Notes: a model not told the origin generated them from the sequence alone. A stretch of 57,166 nt of DNA from an uncultured Bacteroidales bacterium (GCA_944326385.1 CALVDT010000085.1:1-57166); one strand, 5' to 3'. Positions 46,814-55,794 are shown, counted from the first letter of the stretch. A program made the numbers and translations.

Positions 46814-48064
46814 ATGGACATGGACATGACTGCTATTCATAAATGGATCATTGCGCTGCTCCTGCCGCTCATGGCAGTCTCCTGCAGCGATGACATACTC
46901 GGGGTCGGATACAGGAACCCGAGGAATCGTTACAACTCCGGAACAGGCATCGCAGGGCGCAACCCCACAGAAAACATGAGAAGGACGCTCCTGCTTTATT
47001 CGGCCGGATACAACAACCTGTCATCGGCACTCCGGGAAGACATCGACGACATCTGCAACGGCTATCTTCCGGAGGGCAATTACGGATATTGCGACAACAT
47101 GTTCATATTCGCTCACCATTCGGTCTCCGACCGGGACTACAACACTCCTGTGAGGCCTTGCCTGATAAAAGTATACAGGAACAGGGACATGGAGACCGTA
47201 ATGGACACTGTGGCATTCTGGTCCACGGAGACAAGCGCTGCGGATGCCGGGACACTCAGGGAAGTGCTCGAATATGTCAGGGACAACTATCCGTCAAAGG
47301 AATACGGGATGATCTTCTCGTCACATGCCACAGGATGGCTTCCTTCCGGATTCCCGCTGGAGAAAAGCATCGGGGCTGACTACGGCAACGACATGGAGAT
47401 GGATATCAAGGATTTTGCTGCAGCGATACCCATGAAGATGGAATATATCATCTTTGACGCCTGCCTTGTCGGAGGGATTGAACTTGCGTACGAACTGAAG
47501 GATGTCTGCAGCCGGCTGGTCTTCTCATCCGAAGAGATACTGGCCGACGGCATGGTATATACGGATATCGTGAAAAGGCTCCTCGGGAATGACCCGTCGG
47601 ATCTGGAAGGCGTCGCACTGGATTATTTCAACCATTACAACTCCTTGCAGGGGACCTACAGGTCCGCCCTTGTGTCTGTCGTGGACTGTTCCGGACTCGA
47701 CGGCCTTGCCGATGCATGCAAGGAGATCTTCAGCCGGCACAAAGGGCAGATTCCCGGGATAAATCCCAACGAAGTGCAGAGATTGAATTTCCGTACATAC
47801 AAGTTCTACGACCTCAGGGATATTGTAGCCCATCTTGCGGACAACGAGGATGAACTGGCACCGGTGGATGCAGCCCTGGAGAAATGCATAGACTTCAAGG
47901 CACATACCGACTATACGCTGGGCAGCCTCAAGATAAACACTTTCTCCGGTCTGAGCATGTACCTGCCGGGGGCGCTTTCCGAGAGCACGGAGGAATATCT
48001 GAGCGGCTACTACAAAGACTTCCTGTGGAACCGGGCGACAGGATACATATCGGATTATCTTTAA
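46814..48064 (+). CDS. Clostripain-like cysteine peptidase lipoprotein (C11)
   Basis: A 416-residue protein of the clostripain family. The lipoprotein signal ends LMAVSC. The catalytic dyad is His171 in FSSHATGW and Cys217 in IIFDACLVGG. Clostripain-type enzymes cleave after Arg or Lys and are secreted by many gut Bacteroidales. ATG codons at 46814, 46820 and 46826 are all possible. It is divergent from the M49 peptidase gene. Confidence 0.88.
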   Translation: MDMDMTAIHKWIIALLLPLMAVSCSDDILGVGYRNPRNRYNSGTGIAGRNPTENMRRTLLLYSAGYNNLSSALREDIDDICNGYLPEGNYGYCDNMFIFAHHSVSDRDYNTPVRPCLIKVYRNRDMETVMDTVAFWSTETSAADAGTLREVLEYVRDNYPSKEYGMIFSSHATGWLPSGFPLEKSIGADYGNDMEMDIKDFAAAIPMKMEYIIFDACLVGGIELAYELKDVCSRLVFSSEEILADGMVYTDIVKRLLGNDPSDLEGVALDYFNHYNSLQGTYRSALVSVVDCSGLDGLADACKEIFSRHKGQIPGINPNEVQRLNFRTYKFYDLRDIVAHLADNEDELAPVDAALEKCIDFKAHTDYTLGSLKINTFSGLSMYLPGALSESTEEYLSGYYKDFLWNRATGYISDYL

Positions 48065-48121
48065 TATCAGCAGTCCAGGCCAACTTTCAGCCAGACTTGC
48101 TTGATTGTCGGAAATTTTTCC

Positions 48122-48129
48122 TATATTTG
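48122..48129 (+). promoter_or_regulatory. Candidate -7 box of rplY
   Basis: TATATTTG matches TAnnTTTG; TTG at 48101-48103 lies 18 bases upstream. It would give a leader of about 75 bases. Confidence 0.5.
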
Positions 48130-48135
48130 CAGCCC

Positions 48136-48200
48136 CTAAAAGCCGAGGGCTTTTGGTGCAATGGGGTCCGGAAACGGACTGAGTAACACATTTTCAAATT
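48136..48200 (+). promoter_or_regulatory. Structured leader of rplY
   Basis: Two adjacent hairpins precede the gene: AAAAGCC/GGCTTTT (48138-48154, loop GAG) and GTCCG/CGGAC with a GAAA tetraloop (48166-48179), followed by TGAGTAAC. L25 binds loop E of 5S rRNA, and other L25 genes are known to have autoregulatory leaders. The call here is by position and fold only. Confidence 0.4.
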
Positions 48201-48207
48201 TAAAGAC

Positions 48208-48786
48208 ATGAAACACATTGAATTGAAAGGCGTCATACGCCAGACAGGCAACAAGGCCACAGTAAAAAGCATCCGCAAACAGGGACTCGTTCCATGCAAC
48301 ATCTACGGTTCAGGTATAGAGAACGTACTGTTCACAGTCACTGCAAAGGACCTCAAGACGATCACACACACTCCTGATTCCTACATCATAGATCTCGAAT
48401 TGAACGACGGGCAGAAATTCAATGCCGTACTTCACGAAGTGCAGTGGCATCCTGTGACTGACGAGGCTCTCCACGTGGACTTCCTCGTAGTGACCGAGGA
48501 CAAGCCGGTGGTCATCGATGTTCCGGTGGTGATTACAGGACATTCGGAAGGTGTGAAACTCGGAGGAAAGCTTCTTGTATCCTCACGCAAGCTCCGCGTC
48601 AGCGCCTTCATGAAGGATCTTCCTGATTCCCTTTCAGTGGACATCACCAACCTGATGATCGGCAAGCAGATTGTCGCCGGGGATCTCCATTATGACAACA
48701 TCAGCATCGTGTCACCAAAGGCCACGATCATATGCTCTGTCAGGGCTACCCGTGCTACCGCTACCGCACAGGCCCAGAACGCTTGA
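48208..48786 (+). CDS. rplY: 50S ribosomal protein L25/general stress protein Ctc
   Basis: A 192-residue long-form L25 that binds 5S rRNA. The N-terminal L25 domain covers about residues 1-90 (GLVPCNIYGSGIENVLFTV; LHEVQWHPVTDEALHVDFLVV) and the Ctc/TL5 beta domain about 95-180 (VPVVITGHSEGVKLGG). A leader with two hairpins lies upstream and pth follows in 18 bases, the conserved rplY-pth pairing. Confidence 0.95.
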   Translation: MKHIELKGVIRQTGNKATVKSIRKQGLVPCNIYGSGIENVLFTVTAKDLKTITHTPDSYIIDLELNDGQKFNAVLHEVQWHPVTDEALHVDFLVVTEDKPVVIDVPVVITGHSEGVKLGGKLLVSSRKLRVSAFMKDLPDSLSVDITNLMIGKQIVAGDLHYDNISIVSPKATIICSVRATRATATAQAQNA

Positions 48787-48804
48787 TAAAAAACTGTCTG
48801 AGAA

Positions 48805-49452
48805 ATGGATAATTATCTGGTCGCCGGATTGGGAAACATCGGCGCCGAATATTCAAATACCAGACATAATATGGGATTTATGGTATTGGATGCCTGGGCC
48901 AAGGCATCCAATATCGTTTTCAGGTCAGGGAGATACGGAAGCATCGCCGAAACATCCTTCAAAGGGCGCAAGTTCACTTTGCTCAAACCGTCCACATACA
49001 TGAATCTCAGCGGAAAAGCTGTCAGATACTGGATGAATGAACTGAAACTTCCCCTGGAGAACCTGATCGTGATATCCGATGATCTCAACCTCCCGTTCGG
49101 CACACTCAGAATGAGGAAGAACGGCAGTGCAGGAGGACATAACGGGCTGTCGAACATTACAGAGCTGCTCGGCAGCCAGGACTACGCCAGAATCCGTATC
49201 GGAATCGGAAACAATTTCAGCCGCGGCGGTCAGATAGACTTCGTCCTTGGGGAACTAAGCGAAGAAGAATCCAGGGAAATGCCTGAGATATGCGACAGGG
49301 TGATAGCCGGGATAAAGGCATTCGCCACGGCAGGCCCCGACCGCGCCATGAACACCCTCAACACAAAACCGAAAGCAGTCTCAGCGGTAGATTCTCCGCA
49401 AGACGGCAAGACACCATCTTCTGACGCACAGAAGCTTCATCCAGACAAATGA
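48805..49452 (+). CDS. pth: Peptidyl-tRNA hydrolase
   Basis: A 215-residue enzyme that frees tRNA from dropped-off peptidyl-tRNA. The catalytic His21 is in NTRHNMGFMVLDAW; other motifs are KPSTYMNLSGKAV, DDLNLPFGTLRMRKNGSAGG and HNGLSNI. The last 25 residues extend beyond the usual end and overlap the 3' end of the convergent S26 gene by 72 bases. Confidence 0.95.
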   Translation: MDNYLVAGLGNIGAEYSNTRHNMGFMVLDAWAKASNIVFRSGRYGSIAETSFKGRKFTLLKPSTYMNLSGKAVRYWMNELKLPLENLIVISDDLNLPFGTLRMRKNGSAGGHNGLSNITELLGSQDYARIRIGIGNNFSRGGQIDFVLGELSEEESREMPEICDRVIAGIKAFATAGPDRAMNTLNTKPKAVSAVDSPQDGKTPSSDAQKLHPDK

Positions 49453-49848
49453 AGCCAGTTTCCATGACCGGGAATCACAGTTCCATTCCCGTCCTGAAGG
49501 TGTGATTCTCCTTACCGCTACACCTGACACGGAATCAGGGGTAGCCATTTCCATTCCCCTGACATTCCCGTCCCCTATGGTCAGGTAGCAGACCGTACCG
49601 TCATCCGCCTCCCGCAGTCCGCAGATCCTGTGAAGTATGAAATTCCCGCGGAATCTGAAAAGGATCACATCGCCCGGCTTCAAGTCGCGTCCTTGCTGGC
49701 TTGCCACACAGACCTTGTCCTTGCCGTTCCGGAAAAAAGGATACATGCTCCACCCCTTCACCGTGAAAACCACATGTTTCCCTGCAGCAAGGCTTTCCAT
49801 GACATGCCCGAAGAAAACATCGTTCGGGATCACAAGCGTCTTTGACAT
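49381..49848 (-). CDS. S26-type signal-peptidase-like protein
   Basis: A 155-residue protein resembling Sec11/SipW-type peptidases. Ser34 is in VKGWSMYPFFRNGKDKV, His73 in NFILHRICGL and Asp93 in LTIGDGNVRG, which suggests a Ser-His-Asp set rather than the Ser-Lys pair of LepB. A hydrophobic, basic C-terminal helix (WKLASFVWMKLLCVRRWCL) could sit on the membrane. Last gene of the PqqD-ABC-HprK cassette. The ATG at 49848 lies one base after the kinase stop; TTG 49866 and ATG 49860 are alternatives. It probably cleaves a leader peptide exported by the neighbouring ABC protein; this is inference. Confidence 0.65.
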   Translation of the reverse strand: MSKTLVIPNDVFFGHVMESLAAGKHVVFTVKGWSMYPFFRNGKDKVCVASQQGRDLKPGDVILFRFRGNFILHRICGLREADDGTVCYLTIGDGNVRGMEMATPDSVSGVAVRRITPSGREWNCDSRSWKLASFVWMKLLCVRRWCLAVLRRIYR

Positions 49849-49849
49849 C

Positions 49850-50737
49850 TCATCTTCCATCAGCAAATACGGTATTGAAAGTCAGTTCGGCAGCCTGAAA
49901 ATCCGGCAGGCACTCAAGATGATAGAAATCCGATGAGGACACCACGTCGGACACGAAATCGCAGACCATGTCAGAAGTCTCCTCCACATAGCTGAATGCC
50001 GGAGGTGCAGACGGAAGCAGTGCTCCTATTGCCTTCAGCGGAGAGAGCTTCTCCATCCTGTTGTACGGAGCCTGGCTAAGCCGGACCATCGCTTTCAGCG
50101 GGTATTTTTCCTGTCTGTAGCATGGGGTCTTGCCGCTCCAGGGAGAACCGTACACTGTCACTTTTCCGTCTTCTCCCACCCGGACGAAAGGACTGTCATC
50201 ATTCAGCAGGAACATATCCGGGAACCTCTCCCTCAAAAGCCTGGTATGCGTGCTTTTCCCTGTCCCCGACTCACCGAGGAACATCGCAGCCATACCGTTG
50301 CAGACATTGACAGAACTGTGCACGGCTGCACATTTTCTTGCGATGCACAGCATGTTGAAGGACATCCACAGCCCGAATCTTGTCATGGAAGGGGAGTAAT
50401 TCCCGCACGTAGATCTTACCATGTCGGATCCAGGCTTCCATAGAAGCACGAGAACAGACTCCGCATCAGGAGAGACCATGTCAAAGTATATCATATCCCC
50501 CGCCCTGCCGAACGAGCAGCTGACCCCTTCAAAGCCGACCTCATAGCACGACTGCCTGTGCCGGTATTCCTCCGAAGCCAGCACCTGTCTCTCATCCAGT
50601 ACGGAACTGACTGTGAAATCCGGCTTTCCTGCCGTCATGAATGGCCTGAACGCCTCCGACTTGTCCACAAAATCCTTGAACGGACCGTCCGAGACGGAAA
50701 AAACGAAATCGGCTACAGATATTCTCCTGTCTTCCAT
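49850..50737 (-). CDS. HprK-like P-loop kinase
   Basis: A 295-residue protein with a HPr-kinase-like C-terminal half. Walker A is GESGTGKSTHTRLL (residues 155-168), followed by FLLNDDSPFVRV (Asp180-Asp181) and GSPWSGKTPCYRQEKYPLKAMVRL. The N-terminal half is a separate beta-rich domain. There is no HPr partner nearby. Relatives of this kind occur in peptide-modification clusters, where lasso-peptide tailoring kinases of HprK type phosphorylate a serine of the precursor. Here it lies between the ABC exporter and the S26 peptidase. The substrate is unknown. Confidence 0.7.
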   Translation of the reverse strand: MEDRRISVADFVFSVSDGPFKDFVDKSEAFRPFMTAGKPDFTVSSVLDERQVLASEEYRHRQSCYEVGFEGVSCSFGRAGDMIYFDMVSPDAESVLVLLWKPGSDMVRSTCGNYSPSMTRFGLWMSFNMLCIARKCAAVHSSVNVCNGMAAMFLGESGTGKSTHTRLLRERFPDMFLLNDDSPFVRVGEDGKVTVYGSPWSGKTPCYRQEKYPLKAMVRLSQAPYNRMEKLSPLKAIGALLPSAPPAFSYVEETSDMVCDFVSDVVSSSDFYHLECLPDFQAAELTFNTVFADGR

Positions 50738-50753
50738 AAACTATTGAACATTA

Positions 50754-52400
50754 TCATTCCAGTGCATCCAGGTCTATGATCCTGCGGCAGGCTGACAAGG
50801 TCTCCCTTCTGTGGGCAATCACGATGATTGTAAGGGAGGAGTCACCTTCCGACAGCCCGGATATTGACCTGATTATCTCTGTTTCGGCTTCCATGTCCAC
50901 CGACGAGGTCGCTTCATCGAAGAAGAGCACAGAAGCCCCTTTGTAAAGAGCCCGTGCTATGCCTATCCTCTGCTTCTGACCGCCTGAAATGGAATTCCCG
51001 GCCTCTGCAAGAGTCGTATCCATACCGTCAGGAAGGCCGGATATCCAGTCCCACAGCCCTGTCTTGATGAAAATCTTCCTTATCCGCTCCCTGTCGGCAG
51101 TTTCCGGGTCTTCGCCGAATGCCACATTCTCCACAAATGTCCCGTTCACAAGGAACACGTCCTGAGGCACATAACCGAGAAGAGCCTGCCAGGAAGAGAC
51201 ATTGTCCGACGATATCTTCACATCGTCCACATACAGACCGCCGCTCTCCGGATGATAGAATCCCATCAGGAGGTTGAACAATGTCGTCTTTCCGGCTCCG
51301 GAATGACCTTTTATACCCACATACTCCCCTTTCCTTATCCGCAGGTCGAGATTCCTGAAAATATAACGTGCGCTGTCAGGATATCTGAAAGACACGGACC
51401 TCAAGTCTATTGAAGTTGAAAAGGAAAGCGGGCGTCCTGCAACCTCCTTCGCAGGCACTTCCTCCAGAATACCCTTCAGGACAGAAACGCTGTATCCTGC
51501 GGACTGTACCGACTGCCATCCGGCCACCACCGCCCTCACCGACGGCAATATCTTCATCGCCGACAAGGCGAATATACCGAAAGTCATGGACATTCCCCAT
51601 GCAGCGGACACGGAGAGCAGCACAAGTATTATGATGGACAGCATCATGGTCATCTCCATGAAACCAGACGAGACGGAGGAATAAGACTCTGTCTTCATCC
51701 TGACATCGCTTACCTTTGATATACAGTAATGGAACTTCTTCAGCTGCCGGTCCACTGCCCCGTTTATGTAATAGTCCGAATAGCCGCGGAACAGTTCGAA
51801 GACTGATCTGGACTGGCTGCGTCTGGCATTGTTTTCAGTGATTCCGAGACTTCTCATCCGTTTCCGCAGATAGAAAGAATAAAGGAACATGAAAGGCCCG
51901 ATCACGAGCAGCAGGGCCAAAGTCGGCCAGGGCTCGTATATGAACAGGGCAGTCATGATAATCAAGAGCAGCAATACGGAAGAAAAGATATTCAGCATGG
52001 ACATGATAACCCCCGACGTGAATGTCATGGTGACGGCATTCACCTTGTTTGCCAGGTCCACGCTGTCCGATCTCCGGATGAAAAGCAGCCCCTTGCCGAT
52101 AAACACACCAAGCACTCTCTCTGCCAGAACAGTGTAGAGAGAAAAGACGTACCGGCTCCGGAATCTTGAAAGAAAGAATACCGCTACATTCTTTATAAGG
52201 ATGAAAGCCAATGCAGCAGCGGCTACAGGAAGTACCGCGTGCACATCTCCTTCCTTTTCAAGGACTCCGGCAAGCACCTGAATAAAAACCACTACCCCGG
52301 CAAAATCGAGTATGGCTCTGGCAAAGAGAGAAACCGCGACCAGAATGCCTCTTTTCCGGAAACCGGCCGGTATGAGAGAGTATATATCCCTGCAGTCCAT
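50754..52400 (-). CDS. ABC exporter (fused permease and ATPase)
   Basis: A 548-residue half-transporter. Six transmembrane helices lie in residues about 15-300. The nucleotide-binding domain shows Walker A GHSGAGKTTLFNLLMGF (about residue 365), signature SISGGQKQRIGIARALYKGA (about 470), Walker B SVLFFDEATSSVD and the H-loop IVIAHRRETL. There is no N-terminal C39 peptidase domain, so leader removal would need another protease, which fits the S26-like gene two genes downstream. It follows the PqqD gene by four bases. Confidence 0.88.
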   Translation of the reverse strand: MDCRDIYSLIPAGFRKRGILVAVSLFARAILDFAGVVVFIQVLAGVLEKEGDVHAVLPVAAAALAFILIKNVAVFFLSRFRSRYVFSLYTVLAERVLGVFIGKGLLFIRRSDSVDLANKVNAVTMTFTSGVIMSMLNIFSSVLLLLIIMTALFIYEPWPTLALLLVIGPFMFLYSFYLRKRMRSLGITENNARRSQSRSVFELFRGYSDYYINGAVDRQLKKFHYCISKVSDVRMKTESYSSVSSGFMEMTMMLSIIILVLLSVSAAWGMSMTFGIFALSAMKILPSVRAVVAGWQSVQSAGYSVSVLKGILEEVPAKEVAGRPLSFSTSIDLRSVSFRYPDSARYIFRNLDLRIRKGEYVGIKGHSGAGKTTLFNLLMGFYHPESGGLYVDDVKISSDNVSSWQALLGYVPQDVFLVNGTFVENVAFGEDPETADRERIRKIFIKTGLWDWISGLPDGMDTTLAEAGNSISGGQKQRIGIARALYKGASVLFFDEATSSVDMEAETEIIRSISGLSEGDSSLTIIVIAHRRETLSACRRIIDLDALE

Positions 52401-52404
52401 CAGG

Positions 52405-52674
52405 CTACTCCGCCAGAAGTCCGCACTCCTTCAGCTTGTCGCACCAGGCCCTGGCATCCTTTTCGGCAAGGGTCCTGTCTATGCCATACCCGGAAACGAG
52501 GGAATCGCAGACATCCGAAACCTCGAAATCGCGCCCGTACATTCCGTTCCACAGGTACAGAGAGGTCTCGTTCAGGGATATTATCCTGGTCATGTCCTCC
52601 CCGTTCCTACCCTGAATTATGACAACATGCTGTCCGGCCATGTCCCGTACTTTGTATTTAGAAGATATTCTCAT
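52405..52674 (-). CDS. PqqD-like peptide-binding protein
   Basis: An 89-residue protein of the PqqD family. Such proteins are RiPP recognition elements that bind the leader of a precursor peptide. Conserved parts are MTRIISLNETSLYLWNGMYG (about residues 29-48) and the C-terminal winged-helix end. ATG at 52674 is preferred to GTG at 52680. It is the first gene of the cassette, 40 bases after the pectinesterase-like gene. No radical SAM enzyme or lasso cyclase lies beside it. Confidence 0.8.
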   Translation of the reverse strand: MRISSKYKVRDMAGQHVVIIQGRNGEDMTRIISLNETSLYLWNGMYGRDFEVSDVCDSLVSGYGIDRTLAEKDARAWCDKLKECGLLAE

Positions 52675-52714
52675 GGTCACTGGATTGTTTATCCTGTAAA
52701 GTTACAAAAAAACT

Positions 52715-54262
52715 TCACAATACCCAGTCTGTCCCGTCAGGACAGTCGGCAAATACTGTCGCGGCATCCTTGTACAGGCTCTCGACATCGGATGCTTCCA
52801 GCTGGATACTCCCTGCCAGACGGTCTGAAACATCCATGGCCCAGCCTGAAGTACCCTTGCTGCCGTATTCCTTCCATCCGTTCCGTTCATCCGCCTCTGA
52901 CGGATTCGGTCCCGGATTCGGATACCATCCTGCACCGGCTATATGAGCCCCCATGCGGCAGTTGACATAAGTGACATTGTCATAATAGTCCCCGGATCCT
53001 CCGGATCTTGCAAGATAAACGGTACCGTCATCCACTCCGCTGTCTGCGGTTATGTTACAGTCCAGAAAGACAAATCCCGGAGAATTGCGGCTGCATCTCG
53101 CCTGTACGATATACCCTCCGTTGCTGTTTTCACATGAACGGATTTCGCAGGACTCGAACAAGGCCGCCCTGGCATATCCCCATATGAAGTCGACGTCACC
53201 TGTCACCTTGCAGTCCCGGAACAGGCACCATCCTTTAAGTTCCAGAGTATCCTGCTCACCGGAAAAACTGCAGTCCACTGCCACCAGACGGCCGTCATCG
53301 CTGTTGAAATAAAGGGCTTCAGCCTGACTCCCGTGTCCATGGGTGTTCTCGACCGAGATATTCTCGAATCTGAGCATGTCACAGTTTTCGACAAGGATCA
53401 CTGACCTTCCGCCGGCTTTGCCTATCTTGCCGCCGGTTTCAGGGACATCGGGGACTCCGCTGCCGACCCCGTTTATATAATCGTTGCAATTGTCATATCT
53501 GATGATGGTCTTCTCGCGCGCCGCCCCCTTTATGGTCAGCTTGTTCTTGTTCCGGATATAAAGCTGCTCCTCGTAAATGCCTTCGGACACGGAAATGGTC
53601 ATGGCATGGCTCTGTCCGCACAGATTGGCGAAATTCACAGCTCCCTGTACCGTCATGAAGTCGCAGTCCCTGCTTCCTACAGTCACTTCAGAAACCCTTC
53701 CCGGCTGTTCCATGACCGTGAATGACCATTCTCCATCGGAAACTCCGTCGAACCCTTCGGCCGTCAATGCATCTTCCGTTATGTCGACACGGTATTCCTT
53801 GCCGAACTCGAGCTTGTCTGAATGCAGCCTTATGGTAACCGTATTCCCTTCTACTGTCACTGGCTCGTAATAAACAATGCGATAATACCCAAGGGCAGAA
53901 GAGCCTATGGCATCCATTGCCGTAGTGAAAACACTTTCCGCCGTCATCTGCGGCTTGCCATCCGACAAGGCGGCAATATCCTCCATCCGGATCAGATCCA
54001 CTACATCCCCGTCCGCATCCAGAATCCGTATCTCACCTGTTTTCCCGAGATGCGGGGCAGACCGGAACTCCATTGTAAGATATGAATCAACGCATGCGTT
54101 GCTGCCGGACGGAAAGGCGATATAACTGTCAGTCACAAGATCCTGAGGACGCAAGGATGAAGTACCGTCCTGTCCGTCCTCCGTTCCGTCAATGTTTTTC
54201 TGGCAGGAAGATGCCGCCACAATCAGAATGGCGGCTGCTAATTTCAAAAACAAAGTGTCCAT
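52715..54262 (-). CDS. Pectinesterase-like lipoprotein (CE8)
   Basis: A 515-residue lipoprotein (signal MDTLFLKLAAAILIVAASSC, Cys20). The N-terminal 180 residues form an Ig-like domain of the kind seen in Bacteroidales surface enzymes. The C-terminal domain is a right-handed beta-helix pectin methylesterase: DFMTVQGAVNFA, HGSQAEALYF, FSGEQDTLELKG (Asp) and VTGDVDFIWGYARALF minus one alanine variant (Asp). ATG at 54262 lies 21 bases after a TATATTTG box. It might de-esterify plant pectin. No polysaccharide-utilisation (SusC/D) genes are nearby. Confidence 0.85.
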   Translation of the reverse strand: MDTLFLKLAAAILIVAASSCQKNIDGTEDGQDGTSSLRPQDLVTDSYIAFPSGSNACVDSYLTMEFRSAPHLGKTGEIRILDADGDVVDLIRMEDIAALSDGKPQMTAESVFTTAMDAIGSSALGYYRIVYYEPVTVEGNTVTIRLHSDKLEFGKEYRVDITEDALTAEGFDGVSDGEWSFTVMEQPGRVSEVTVGSRDCDFMTVQGAVNFANLCGQSHAMTISVSEGIYEEQLYIRNKNKLTIKGAAREKTIIRYDNCNDYINGVGSGVPDVPETGGKIGKAGGRSVILVENCDMLRFENISVENTHGHGSQAEALYFNSDDGRLVAVDCSFSGEQDTLELKGWCLFRDCKVTGDVDFIWGYARAALFESCEIRSCENSNGGYIVQARCSRNSPGFVFLDCNITADSGVDDGTVYLARSGGSGDYYDNVTYVNCRMGAHIAGAGWYPNPGPNPSEADERNGWKEYGSKGTSGWAMDVSDRLAGSIQLEASDVESLYKDAATVFADCPDGTDWVL

Positions 54263-54282
54263 AATCATGCAGTAATATACGG

Positions 54283-54290
54283 CAAATATA
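54283..54290 (-). promoter_or_regulatory. Candidate -7 box of the pectinesterase-like gene
   Basis: Minus strand TATATTTG matches TAnnTTTG, 20 bases before the ATG at 54262. Confidence 0.45.
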
Positions 54291-54345
54291 ACTGCATTTG
54301 ATACAGGACACTTGGACAAATCATCAAAAACCGGGTAAATTCAGT

Positions 54346-55734
54346 CTATTCAAGACCTTTGACATACCTGTCAATGGCAGCGGCAGCCTTCCTGCCTGCC
54401 CCCATGGCCAGAATCACCGTAGCGGCTCCGGTAACGGCATCACCTCCGGCAAACACTCCCGGTCTGGTGGTCACGCCATCGTCATCTGCCACTACACACC
54501 CGCGCCTGTTCGTTTCCAGACCTGCCGTAGTCCTGGCTATAAGAGGATTAGGAGATGTACCAAGAGCCATTATCACTGAATCGGCCTCGATCTCGAACTC
54601 CGAATCAGGGACAGGCACAGGAGAGCGTCTTCCGCTTTCATCAGGCTCTCCGAGCTCCATCCTTATGCATCTGATCCTGTTTACCCAGCCTTTCTCGTCA
54701 CCTGTGATCTCCACCGGATTCGACAGCATCATGAACTTCACGCCTTCTTCCTTGGCATGGTGCACCTCCTCCCGTCTTGCAGGAAGTTCTTTCTCCGTTC
54801 TCCTGTAGACTATGGTGACATCCCCTCCAAGTCTCAATGCAGTCCTCGCCGCATCCATGGCCACATTACCTCCGCCGACCACAACCACCTTCTTCGCATG
54901 CATCACAGGGGTCAGATAATCATCCCTGTATGCATCCATCAGATTGTTCCTGGTCAGGAATTCGTTTGCCGAGAAGACCCCGTTCAGATTCTCCCCGGGG
55001 ATATTCATGAAACGCGGAAGCCCTGCACCGGAACCGATGAATACCGCCGAGAAGCCCTCTTCAGAGAGCAGGGAATCCACAGTGACCGTCCTGCCGACAA
55101 CCACATTTGTCTCGATCTTCACTCCCAGGGCCTTGACATCGGCTATTTCTGCGGCCACTACCTTCTCCTTCGGCAGCCTGAACTCAGGTATACCGTATTC
55201 GAGCACTCCTCCAGGCTTGTGCAATGCCTCGAAGACAGTGACCTCATATCCGGCCTTTGCCAGATCATAGGCACATGCCAGCCCGGCCGGACCGCTGCCG
55301 ACAACGGCCACCTTATGCCCGTTTGGTGAAATCCTGTCCGGTGCCTTCCGTCCGTTTGCCCTGTTCCAGTCCGCGACGAACCTTTCAAGCTTGCCGATAG
55401 CCACAGGCTCCCCTTTCACACCGAGGATGCAACTGCCTTCGCACTGTGTCTCCTGCGGGCATACCCTGCCGCATACTGCCGGAAGGGAAGAATCCTCTGC
55501 AATCACCGATGCCGCCTTTCCGAAATCACGGGAAGCCACTGCCGATATGAACTCAGGTATCTTCACTGAGACCGGGCAGGCGGAGACGCATCGAGGATTC
55601 TTGCAATGAAGACACCTTGAAGCCTCCAGTACAGCCTCTTCTTCGTTATATCCGTAGCAGACTTCATCGAAATTGGTCGCCCGGACTTCAGGGGCCTGTT
55701 CACGTACGGGCACCCTTGGTATTCTGTTTGCCAT
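54346..55734 (-). CDS. NfnB-type NADPH/ferredoxin oxidoreductase subunit (GltD-like)
   Basis: A 462-residue flavoprotein of the glutamate synthase small-chain family. Two [4Fe-4S] sites lie in the N-terminal 110 residues (CLHCKNPRCVSACPV; VCGRVCPQETQCEGSCILG). FAD- and NADPH-binding motifs are VAVVGSGPAGLACAYDLAKAG and VVVVGGGNVAMDAARTAL. There is no gltB. The gene after which it lies encodes the NfnA partner, so the pair most likely forms the NADH-dependent reduced-ferredoxin:NADP oxidoreductase NfnAB, which bifurcates electrons. The pair has also been called sulfide dehydrogenase SudAB. Confidence 0.85.
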   Translation of the reverse strand: MANRIPRVPVREQAPEVRATNFDEVCYGYNEEEAVLEASRCLHCKNPRCVSACPVSVKIPEFISAVASRDFGKAASVIAEDSSLPAVCGRVCPQETQCEGSCILGVKGEPVAIGKLERFVADWNRANGRKAPDRISPNGHKVAVVGSGPAGLACAYDLAKAGYEVTVFEALHKPGGVLEYGIPEFRLPKEKVVAAEIADVKALGVKIETNVVVGRTVTVDSLLSEEGFSAVFIGSGAGLPRFMNIPGENLNGVFSANEFLTRNNLMDAYRDDYLTPVMHAKKVVVVGGGNVAMDAARTALRLGGDVTIVYRRTEKELPARREEVHHAKEEGVKFMMLSNPVEITGDEKGWVNRIRCIRMELGEPDESGRRSPVPVPDSEFEIEADSVIMALGTSPNPLIARTTAGLETNRRGCVVADDDGVTTRPGVFAGGDAVTGAATVILAMGAGRKAAAAIDRYVKGLE

Positions 55735-55794
55735 AATGATATTCCGTTTTCAGATACAGCCCCGGCAGCACCGGAACTGCTGCGATATTGTTTC

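Noticed and set aside
49381..52674. Classical lasso-peptide cluster
   Set aside because: No asparagine-synthetase-like cyclase, no transglutaminase-like B2 protease and no precursor frame were found in or beside the cassette.
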